DNA from: Bradymonas sediminis
GTDB lineage: Bacteria > Myxococcota_A > Bradymonadia > Bradymonadales > Bradymonadaceae
Length of the DNA: 64,000 bases
Assembly: GCF_003258315.1 (NCBI RefSeq)
Contig: NZ_CP030032.1
Coordinates: 3,598,501-3,662,500, forward strand
Reading direction: 5' to 3'
Shown here: one piece after another, positions 9,765 through 17,159 of the stretch
Layout of the letters: each line of letters opens with the position of its first letter
How positions within the stretch are numbered: the first letter of the stretch is position 1
Notes under the pieces: model-generated
Database searches by the model: none
Told to the model about the DNA's origin: nothing
What the model saw: only the letters and a program-made list of their open reading frames with translations
Position numbers and translations under genes: made by a program

Positions 9765-10957
9765 AATACCGCGACACCATCGGCATGGCCGTCGGCGCGA
9801 TCGCGCGCAATAAGGTGCGCTCCTTTTTGACCGCGCTCGGCATCATTATCGGCGTCGCCAGCATCATCGCCATCGTGCAGATCGGCGAGGCGACCACGCG
9901 CAACGTGACCGACCAGATCTCGTCGATTGGCTCGAACCTCATCATGATCAGCCCGGGGCGCGCGCGCCGCGGCCGCGGCATGGCCCAGCCCTTTGAGGTC
10001 GCAGATTACCAGGCCTTGCAAAACGAAATCCCGGACCTCCACGTCGCCCCGGTCGCCGGGCGCGGGGTCACGATGGTCTACGGCAATCTAAATCACGACG
10101 CCCAGGTCATCGGCACCACCAATGACTACCTGGTCGTGCGAAACCGCGAGATCGTCGCCGGGCGCGGCTTCTCGGCCGAGGAGCTCGACAGCGGCGCCCC
10201 GGTATGCGTGCTCGGCCAGACCATTATCGACACGATCTTCGGGCGAGACGACCCGCTGGGCCAGGTGCTGCGTATCAATAAGATCGCCTGTCAGGTCATC
10301 GGCATCCTCGACCCCAAGGGGAACTCGATGGGCAGCGACGAGGACGACTTCGCCCTGATGCCGCTTAAGGCCGTGCAGCGCCGGCTGCTGGGCAGCCAGG
10401 ATATCACCGGCATCTCGGTGTCGGTCGCCCAGGGAGCCGACACGACCCAGGCCAAGGCCGAGATCGAGGCGCTGCTGCGCCAGCGCCGCCCGCCTGCCCC
10501 CGACGGCACCGATGATTTCCGCGTGCACGATATGCAGGAGATCGTCGAGACCCTGCAGGGCGTCACCCAGGCGCTGACCGCCCTGCTGGGCGTGGTCGCC
10601 GCGGTCAGCCTTTTGGTCGGGGGCATCGGGATCATGAATATCATGCTGGTGTCGGTCACCGAGCGCACCCGCGAGATCGGGCTGCGCCTGGCGATCGGGG
10701 CGCGCGCGCGCGACGTGCTCACCCAATTCCTCATCGAGGCCATCGCGGTCTCGTGTCTCGGCGGCTTCCTGGGCATCGTCCTGGGGCTCGCGGGCAGTTG
10801 GGCGGCGGTCCGGGCGATGGATATGCCCTTTGTTTTTTCGCCCAGCGTGGCGCTCATCGGCTTCTCTTTTTCGGCCGCCATCGGCGTCATCTTTGGTTAT
10901 CTGCCGGCGCGAAAAGCCGCGCATCTCAACCCCATCGAAGCACTTCGTCATGAGTAA
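9761..10957 (+). CDS. MacB-type ABC transporter permease (FtsX/MacB_PCD)
   Basis: Inner-membrane subunit of the exporter. The N-terminal helix (KVRSFLTALGIIIGVASIIAIV) is followed by the periplasmic core domain (about residues 45-265) and three C-terminal helices: ALLGVVAAVSLLVGGIGIMN, AIAVSCLGGFLGIVLGLAG and the last ending in IGVIFGYLPARKAAHLNPIEALRHE, the family signature. TERTREIGLRLAIGA is the conserved cytoplasmic coupling segment. The 398-residue length is normal. The 3' end overlaps the outer-membrane channel gene by eight bases. Confidence 0.93.
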
Positions 10958-12575
10958 GTTTTTGCCTAAATATATGCTCCTTCATCCCAAAAAACCGCAG
11001 CACCTGACCCCCAGACGCCCATGCTTTTGGCCGGGCGCGGCGGTATTTTGCGCAGTGTCATTTACCTCGCTTGCGCTGGCTGCGCCGGCCTTTGCCCAGG
11101 CCGTCGCCCCGAAGGAGACCCCCGAGGGCGCAAACCCCGCCGCCCTGCTCGCCAGCGAGGCCGCCGACCCCTCCGAGGGCTTTGAATCGCAAACCCCAAA
11201 AGAGGTCCTCGAGCGCGCGATGACCCACAACCCGAACCTGCAGGCTGCCGTCCTCGCCTGGCGCCAGGCGAAGCTGCAGGTGGTCAGCCAGGACAATCAA
11301 TTCGTGCCGCTGGCCTTCGCCGAGGTCGGCTATAGCACCGGGCGCCGACCATACCAGGGGCGCGACGGGGTCCAATTATTGTCGAGCGATTCGATTCGCT
11401 TTAGCACCGGCTTAAACCAGACCTTCCGCAGCGCGACGCGCGTGGGGGTCTCGCTCGAGGTTGAGCGCGCGGCCGAGGATTCGATCGTCCTGGGCGACCT
11501 CGACGACACCTTCGGGCTGGGCTTTTTGTTGACCGTCAGCCAGCCCTGGCTGCGCGGTTTTGGCCAGGAGACGATCCTGGCCGAATTGCATATCGCCGAG
11601 GTGCGCCGCGACGCCGCGCTGGCCGAGCAGGAGCGCCAGGCGAACGCCCTGGCCCGCCAGGTGCTCGACGCCTACTGGTCGCTGTGGTTCTCGGAGCAGC
11701 AAATTCGGATCAACCAATCGGCGCTGCAACTTGCGCGCCAGGAGCTAAAGCGCGCCCAGGAGCAGTTCAAGGTCGGCGAAATTTCGGCCTCGCAAATGGT
11801 ATCTCTGGAAACCGAGTTGGCCCGCCTCACCGAGGACCTTGTGCGCAGCCAGGCCACGCGCCAGACCCAGCAATTTCAGCTCGCGGCGCTGCTGGGCGAA
11901 TCCCCCGATAAGGCCACGCTCACCCCTGCCACCGAGCCGCCCGACGTCTACGATAACCTGCGCCGCGCCGACCTCTTCGCCGAGGCTGAGAAGCGCTCCT
12001 ACGAGCTCCAGAGTCTCAAATACACCGCCGAAATCGCCCGCATTCAGGCGGCGCTGGCCAAAAACCGGAGCCTGCCCTCATTGAGCACCGACGCGACCGT
12101 GCGCGTCTCGGGGCTGGGCGACGACGTGCCGGCGGCCTTTGAGCAAATCGGCGGACTCGAGGCCATCAGCGGCAATATCAGCCTTCGCCTGGAGCTGCCG
12201 ATCATCAACCGCGCCGCCCGGGCCGATGCCGAGAGGGCCGCGCTCGAGGTCGAGATCGCCGAGACCAAATACCGCGCCGCGCGCGACCAACTTCAAAGCC
12301 GGGTCGCCAGCACCCTGAGCAACTTCGAGTCCGCCCAGAGCCGCCTGGAGCTCGCCAAAAAGACCGCCACGCTGGCCGAGCGCCAGGTCGAGATTCAGTC
12401 GACCCTCTTCGCCAACGGCAACACCACCATGCTCGACGTCGTCAGCGCCATTCAGCAGCGCAACCAGGCCCAGCTTCGTGTCGCCAGCACCCGCGTCGAA
12501 ATCCTGAAGTTGCGCCTCGAATTAGAGGAAGCCACCGGCACCCTTTTGGAGCGGGTCAGCGCCGCGCTCGAATAA
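10950..12575 (+). CDS. TolC-family outer-membrane efflux protein
   Basis: Outer-membrane channel that completes the tripartite pump. The frame is open further upstream inside the permease gene, but the ATG at 10950 overlaps the permease stop (ATGAGTAA) and gives a plausible signal peptide ending ALAAPAFAQA. The mature protein has two repeated OEP-like halves with long amphipathic helices: VLERAMTHNPNLQAAVLAWRQ and QVLDAYWSLWFSEQQIRINQ in the first, and VEIAETKYRAARDQLQSRVA and ASTRVEILKLRLELEEATG in the second. The 541-residue length suits the family. As the last gene of the adaptor-ATPase-permease operon, it should be a dedicated partner. Confidence 0.9.
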   Translation: MSKFLPKYMLLHPKKPQHLTPRRPCFWPGAAVFCAVSFTSLALAAPAFAQAVAPKETPEGANPAALLASEAADPSEGFESQTPKEVLERAMTHNPNLQAAVLAWRQAKLQVVSQDNQFVPLAFAEVGYSTGRRPYQGRDGVQLLSSDSIRFSTGLNQTFRSATRVGVSLEVERAAEDSIVLGDLDDTFGLGFLLTVSQPWLRGFGQETILAELHIAEVRRDAALAEQERQANALARQVLDAYWSLWFSEQQIRINQSALQLARQELKRAQEQFKVGEISASQMVSLETELARLTEDLVRSQATRQTQQFQLAALLGESPDKATLTPATEPPDVYDNLRRADLFAEAEKRSYELQSLKYTAEIARIQAALAKNRSLPSLSTDATVRVSGLGDDVPAAFEQIGGLEAISGNISLRLELPIINRAARADAERAALEVEIAETKYRAARDQLQSRVASTLSNFESAQSRLELAKKTATLAERQVEIQSTLFANGNTTMLDVVSAIQQRNQAQLRVASTRVEILKLRLELEEATGTLLERVSAALE

Positions 12576-12884
12576 GACCGCGCATTTTTTCTCGGGCCGC
12601 CCCCTCCTCAACGCCATTAAAGGCCGATTTCACACCTTTCTTTGATTTATTTTGCGCCACCAGCTTTCCTCTCGTCGATCCGCCCCTATAGTATCGGGTA
12701 GGCCGAATTCTCCATGGGTGTGTGCGTGACAACGCATATTTTTGGCAGGTCGGCATGTCCCGGTTGACCCGAGACTAGAGGGGCGGCGTCTCAGCCCGAA
12801 ACGGTCGGCGCGTCGCGAACAAATATGGTCCAACGAATCCCGGCCGGGATTTTGGGCCTCACAATTGAGCATGAGAGTACGATT
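12576..12884 (+). promoter_or_regulatory. Leader and promoter region of the cold-shock gene
   Basis: No gene is visible in these 309 bp. TATAGT at 12687-12692 makes a fair -10 element with a weak TTTCCT upstream, which would give a leader of about 190 bases before the cold-shock ATG. Long structured leaders that control translation are known for cspA-type genes; this one is inferred from its position, and I did not fold it. Confidence 0.4.
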
Positions 12885-13100
12885 ATGGCAGACAGAATCC
12901 TCGGAAAAGTGAAGTGGTTTAACGAAGACAAAGGCTACGGCTTCATCGAGCGTGAAGACGGCGGCGAAGATGTCTTTTTGCACCACAGCGCTCTGGACAG
13001 CTCAGGTGGTTTCGCGACCATCGCCGAAGACACCCCGGTTGAATTTGAGGTGGAGCAGGGCCCGAAAGGTCCCAAGGCCGCCCACGTACAAAAACGCTAA
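12885..13100 (+). CDS. Cold-shock protein, CspA family
   Basis: A 71-residue single cold-shock domain that binds single-stranded nucleic acid and acts as an RNA chaperone. GKVKWFNEDKGYGFIE carries RNP1 (KGYGFIE), and DVFLHHSAL carries RNP2. The open frame extends upstream to 12825, but the ATG at 12885 gives the canonical N-terminus. A strong intrinsic terminator follows 30 bp downstream, so this is a single-gene transcript. The family includes both cold-induced and constitutive members, and the sequence does not say which this is. Confidence 0.95.
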   Translation: MADRILGKVKWFNEDKGYGFIEREDGGEDVFLHHSALDSSGGFATIAEDTPVEFEVEQGPKGPKAAHVQKR

Positions 13101-13129
13101 TTCTCGCGTTTTCGTATGAAAATATGAGG

Positions 13130-13163
13130 AAAAAGCCGACCATTTTAATGTTCGGCTTTTTTC
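13130..13163 (+). terminator. Intrinsic terminator of the cold-shock gene
   Basis: AAAAGCCGA (13131-13139) pairs with TCGGCTTTT (13152-13160) around a 12-base AT-rich loop, and the second arm runs into a T-tract. Confidence 0.85.
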
Positions 13164-13261
13164 ATGCCTACATTTTCACGTGATCCCACCAACGATTTAC
13201 TCCATGCTCGCCGCGCCGGCTTCGCCATGAACTCAGAACCCAATTTGTATGTGATGTCATT

Positions 13262-14128
13262 ATGAATACCGCCTTGCCGAACTCTTCGGGCGCCGCGAGT
13301 CGACTCGCGCGATTTGCCCGCCTCACCCTGGTGAGCCTCGTCATCCTGGGCGGGTGCGAGCGCCCCCAGCCCGGAGAGGAAGCCGAGCTCGCCGCGCAAT
13401 CGAGCAATGAGGAGTTGATGATCTTTGCGGCATCTTCGCTCACCGAGGCGTTTCACGAGATCGCCGACGCCTTCGAAAAAGAGCAGTCCGGCGTGGACGT
13501 CACCCTTCATTTCGCCGGCAGCCAGGCCCTGCGCACGCAGATCGAAAACGGCGCCCCCGCCGACGTCTTCGCCTCGGCGAACTCAAAGCATATGAGCGCC
13601 TTGCTCGCAAAAGACCTCGTCGGCGCGCCCGCCCTTTTTGCCCATAATCGCCTCGTGATCGTGACCCCGCCGGACAACCCCGCGGGCATCGCCTCCGCCG
13701 AAGACCTGCCCAAGGCCGAGCGCCTGGTCGTGGGCGCAGACGAGGTGCCCGTCGGCATGTATACCCAGGCGTTTTTGACCCGCGCCGCGAAATCCTTTGG
13801 CGGCGACTATCGCGAAAAAGTCGAACGCGATATTGTCTCGCGCGAGGCCAACGTCCGCCTGGTCCTCACCAAGGTGTCGATGGGCGAGGCCGACGCCGGC
13901 GTGGTCTATCGCACCGACGCTTTGCAGCGCGGCGAACAGGTGCATACGGTCGAAATCCCCGACGCGCTCAACATTCGCGCCGACTACCCCGTCGCGGTGC
14001 CTACGCAGAGCCCGCGCCCCGCGCTCGCTCAGCGGTGGATCGACTTCGTGCTCTCCGAACAAGGCCAAACGATATTGGCCAAACAAGGCTTCGGCGGCGC
14101 GACACAGGCTCCCGACAAGGCCCCCTGA
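13262..14128 (+). CDS. modA: Molybdate ABC transporter, substrate-binding lipoprotein
   Basis: Periplasmic receptor that captures molybdate or tungstate for the ModBC importer. The N-terminus has a basic stretch, a hydrophobic core and the lipobox LVILGGC, so it should be a membrane-anchored lipoprotein. The mature region opens LMIFAASSLTEAFHEIADAF, the ModA signature, and continues FAGSQALRTQIENGAPADVFASAN (oxyanion loop), LTKVSMGEADAGVVYRTDAL and a C-terminal SEQGQTILAKQGF. The 288-residue length is normal. It is followed after 56 bp by modB. Confidence 0.93.
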   Translation: MNTALPNSSGAASRLARFARLTLVSLVILGGCERPQPGEEAELAAQSSNEELMIFAASSLTEAFHEIADAFEKEQSGVDVTLHFAGSQALRTQIENGAPADVFASANSKHMSALLAKDLVGAPALFAHNRLVIVTPPDNPAGIASAEDLPKAERLVVGADEVPVGMYTQAFLTRAAKSFGGDYREKVERDIVSREANVRLVLTKVSMGEADAGVVYRTDALQRGEQVHTVEIPDALNIRADYPVAVPTQSPRPALAQRWIDFVLSEQGQTILAKQGFGGATQAPDKAP

Positions 14129-14184
14129 GCAGCGTATCGCGCACAGATTTGTCGCGCGAAGAATTAAGAAGCCCCCGAGATTTG

Positions 14185-15021
14185 ATGTCCAGCCACACCC
14201 CCAAAAACTCAGCGACCAAGCCCGCGAGCCTGCTGGTGCGCGCGATGGCCGGCATCTTCCTGGTGTTTTTACTGCTCCCGTTGATCGCCATCGGCACCAC
14301 GACCACGCCCGCCGAAATACTCACCGCCCTCAAGGACCCGCTGGTCTGGCCGGCGGTGCGCATCAGCATCGTCACGACCGCCATCAGCTTCGGCATCACG
14401 CTGGCCTTCGGGACGCCGCTGAGCTGGCTGCTGGCGCGCAGCCGCTCGCGCTGGGCGCGCGCCTGCGAATCCCTGCTCGAATTACCCATCGTGCTGCCAC
14501 CGGCGGTCATCGGCGTAGCACTCCTGCTGGCCTACGGCCGCCGCGGTTGGCTGGGCGGTGTATTTGAGTCGCTGGGGTGGAGCCCCGGGTTTAGCCTCAG
14601 CGCGGTCATCTTCGCCCAATTGGTGGTCGCGGCGCCCTTTTTTATCCAATCGGCGACCGCGGCTTTTCGCCAGGTCGACGACGAATTACTCATCGTCGCG
14701 CGCACCCTGGGCGCCTCGCCGATGCGCACTTTCTTGCGCGTCGCGGTGCCGCTGGCGCTCCCCGGCCTGCTCAACGGCGCCGCGCTGATGTGGGCGCGGG
14801 CGCTGGGCGAATTTGGGGCGACGCTCTTCTTTGCCGGCAACTTGAGCGGGCGCACCCAGACGATGCCGCTGGCGATCTACGCCGCCCTGGAATCCGACCT
14901 GCGCGTCGCCCAGGCGATGTCCGTGCTGCTGGTCGCCGTGGCCATTCTGCTATTGAGCGCGTTGCGCGGCCCCATCGCCGCGAAATTCGGGCCGTATCGC
15001 CACAACGGAGAACTCCAATAG
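14185..15021 (+). CDS. modB: Molybdate ABC transporter permease
   Basis: Inner-membrane channel of the molybdate importer. It has about five or six hydrophobic helices, starting MAGIFLVFLLLPLIAIG. The family segments are IRISIVTTAISFGITLAFGTPLSWLLARS in two pieces, LPIVLPPAVIGVALLLAYG, and the EAA-type cytoplasmic loop around VARTLGASPMRTFLRVAVPLALPGLLNG in two pieces, followed by RALGEFGATLFFAGN. The start at 14185 is the ATG nearest to the conserved N-terminus; the frame itself opens earlier at 14035 inside modA. Its TAG stop (15019-15021) overlaps the presumed start of modC. Confidence 0.93.
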   Translation: MSSHTPKNSATKPASLLVRAMAGIFLVFLLLPLIAIGTTTTPAEILTALKDPLVWPAVRISIVTTAISFGITLAFGTPLSWLLARSRSRWARACESLLELPIVLPPAVIGVALLLAYGRRGWLGGVFESLGWSPGFSLSAVIFAQLVVAAPFFIQSATAAFRQVDDELLIVARTLGASPMRTFLRVAVPLALPGLLNGAALMWARALGEFGATLFFAGNLSGRTQTMPLAIYAALESDLRVAQAMSVLLVAVAILLLSALRGPIAAKFGPYRHNGELQ

Positions 15022-15740
15022 ACACCCTAAACGCAGATATCAGCGGTCGCGTCGGCCCCTTCGAGCTCAACCTCTCCCTGCATCTTCAGGGCCGCCCGCT
15101 CGCGCTCATCGGCCCCAACGGCGCGGGTAAAACGACCTGCCTGAAGATGCTGCTCGGGATCTATCGCCCGAGCGCCGGGCGCATCGAGGTCGGGCGGCGC
15201 GTGCTCTTCGACGCGCAGCAAAGTGTCGACCTCGCCCCCGAGGACCGCCGCCTCGGCTATATGCCCCAAAATTACGGCCTCTTTGACCATATGAGCGTCA
15301 CCGGCAATATCGCCTTCGGCATGAACTCCCTGGGAAAATCGAAGGTAGAAATCGCCCACCGCGTCCAGCAATTGCTCGCCGAACTCGACATCTCACACCT
15401 GGCCGAGCGCGCGCCCGCCTCGCTGTCCGGCGGCGAAAAACAACGCGTCGCCCTGGCCCGCGCGCTGGCGATTGACCCCTGCGCGCTGCTGCTGGACGAA
15501 CCCCTGGCCGCCCTCGACCGCGGCGCAAGGCGGCGCACCCGCGACTATTTGCGCGAGTACCTGGGGCAGCTGAATCTGCCCACCCTCATCGTCACCCACG
15601 ACCCCGCCGACGTGCACGCATTATGCGATCGCGTCGTCGCCATCGAGCGCGGCGCGCAGGTGCAGTGCGGCAGCGTCGAGCAATTTCGCAGGGCTCCTAA
15701 GACCCCCTTTTTACAGGACTTCTTTTGCCCCGACCTCTGA
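15018..15740 (+). CDS. modC: Molybdate ABC transporter ATPase with a non-standard start codon
   Basis: Energises the ModAB importer. It shows Walker A GPNGAGKTT, Q-loop YMPQNYGLFDHM, signature LSGGEKQRVALARAL, Walker B LLLDEPLAALD and switch histidine IVTHDP. No ATG, GTG or TTG lies in frame between the Walker A region and the preceding 76 codons, where the frame runs antiparallel in sense to nothing recognisable within modB. The best start is ATA at 15018, seven bases after GGAG and overlapping the modB stop as ATAG. The product would be about 240 residues and lacks the C-terminal MOP/TOBE domain of E. coli ModC. A sequencing error (ATG read as ATA) or a frameshift fusion with ModB are alternatives. 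Confidence 0.85.
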   Translation: MDTLNADISGRVGPFELNLSLHLQGRPLALIGPNGAGKTTCLKMLLGIYRPSAGRIEVGRRVLFDAQQSVDLAPEDRRLGYMPQNYGLFDHMSVTGNIAFGMNSLGKSKVEIAHRVQQLLAELDISHLAERAPASLSGGEKQRVALARALAIDPCALLLDEPLAALDRGARRRTRDYLREYLGQLNLPTLIVTHDPADVHALCDRVVAIERGAQVQCGSVEQFRRAPKTPFLQDFFCPDL

Positions 15741-15921
15741 GCCGCCCACCGGTTTGCCCCTCAGATTGCCCAACCTTGCGCGGAATAGGCTCACTCTTTA
15801 GTCTGCTATTATGAGCCGCGGACGCTGAATAGTTCTTCTTTCGACGCGTCTTTATACGTGAAACGCACCGGCTTCTGGCCGGATTTCCAATGACGAAAAC
15901 CGACTCCTAAGGTTAAATATT

Positions 15922-16980
15922 TTGAAAAACCAACCCCACGCCCGCCGCCACCTCAAACGATTCGCTGCTGTGCTGGGCGTCATCTTTCTCACCATCGCGC
16001 TGTCGCCGAGCTTCGCGTTCGCGCAGTCCTCCAAGCAGCTCAGCGAGTATATCTCGTATCAGGAGCAGATCGTGCTGGGGGTTAACTTCGACGAATTGCG
16101 CAAATCGAAATATTATTCGATGGCCGAGGAGATGGCCAAAAGCAGCGCGGCGATCAACGATATGCTCACGCTCCTCGACGAAGCCGGCGTTGACTTCAGC
16201 ACCGATATCACCGCGCTCACCATGGGCGTGCCGCTGCTGGACGTCGAGAAGAGCCTGGCCGAGCGCACCTATAGCGTGGCGATCTCGGGCAAATTCGACA
16301 GCAAAAAGTTGCTGGAGACGCTGCAGGCGAAGAAGGTGGCGTTTAAGACCTCGGAGCTGGGCAAAAAGAAGCTCTATACCGCCGATAATATCGCCTTTAC
16401 CTTCCCCAAAGACGGCGTTCTGCTGGTGACCTCCGGGCCCGATGCCTATCGCACCCGCGCCCTTAGCCCCCTGAAAGGGGCCGACAAGTCGGTCACTAAG
16501 GCCGGCTATTTCCAGCGCATCTTCAAAGATGTGAAGTCTGCAAGCGGCGTGTGGGTGGTCGCGAACGCGGCCAGCGGCCCCAACCCTAAATCCAAAGAGC
16601 TCGCCGTGAGCCTGGATATATCCTCGGGGCTCGCCGCTGAGATCCTGATGGAGATGGTCGATGAGACCTCCGCGGCCGCGGCCCTGGAGCATGCCCAGGC
16701 CCAGATTCAGGCCTCCGCCTCGAACCCCATGCTCGCCATGGTCGGCGCCAAACCCCTGCTCACAAATATCAAGTCGACGCACAAGGGCACCCGCGTCACC
16801 CACACCACCAAGATGAGCCCCCAGGAGCTTGACGTCTTGGTGCGCAACGCCCGTGGTTTCGTGGAGGGACAAATGAAGAAACAAATGGGCGCAAAATCCG
16901 GCTCAGCGAAGCCTGCGGCTGACGGCAAAGCCCCCGCGCCGGCCGGCCCGGTCAAGACCATCAAAGCCGACTTCGATTGA
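15922..16980 (+). CDS. Exported protein of unknown function
   Basis: I do not recognise the family. The TTG start at 15922 is preceded by TAAGG at about nine bases, and no better start is present. A signal peptide is clear: a basic N-terminus, then FAAVLGVIFLTIALSPSFAFAQS with probable cleavage after AFA. The 352-residue protein is soluble-looking and mixed alpha/beta, with repeated patterns such as VLGVNFDELRKSKYYSMAEEM and YFQRIFKDVKSASGVWVVAN that resemble proteins measuring or binding something in the periplasm. The C-terminal 50 or so residues are Lys/Ala/Pro-rich and probably unstructured. A perfect terminator follows at 17031. It stands alone between modC and the sppA-like gene. Confidence 0.8.
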   Translation: MKNQPHARRHLKRFAAVLGVIFLTIALSPSFAFAQSSKQLSEYISYQEQIVLGVNFDELRKSKYYSMAEEMAKSSAAINDMLTLLDEAGVDFSTDITALTMGVPLLDVEKSLAERTYSVAISGKFDSKKLLETLQAKKVAFKTSELGKKKLYTADNIAFTFPKDGVLLVTSGPDAYRTRALSPLKGADKSVTKAGYFQRIFKDVKSASGVWVVANAASGPNPKSKELAVSLDISSGLAAEILMEMVDETSAAAALEHAQAQIQASASNPMLAMVGAKPLLTNIKSTHKGTRVTHTTKMSPQELDVLVRNARGFVEGQMKKQMGAKSGSAKPAADGKAPAPAGPVKTIKADFD

Positions 16981-17030
16981 TCTTGGCGCTCCCCTCGATT
17001 CGCCATCGCGAGGAGCCTGATGTATATCTA

Positions 17031-17060
17031 AGCCCGCCGACACAAATCGGCGGGCTTTTT
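17031..17060 (+). terminator. Intrinsic terminator after the exported protein gene
   Basis: AGCCCGCCGA (17031-17040) and TCGGCGGGCT (17047-17056) form a perfect 10-bp stem with a six-base loop, followed by a T-tract. Confidence 0.93.
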
Positions 17061-17159
17061 GCGTGCCCGCCCCAATTATTAGAAGCAAATTTATCGCGCT
17101 TTGTTCGATCCAAGTCGCGCGTGTTTATATCTTTTATTTCTGTTTTGCTGAGATATCTT

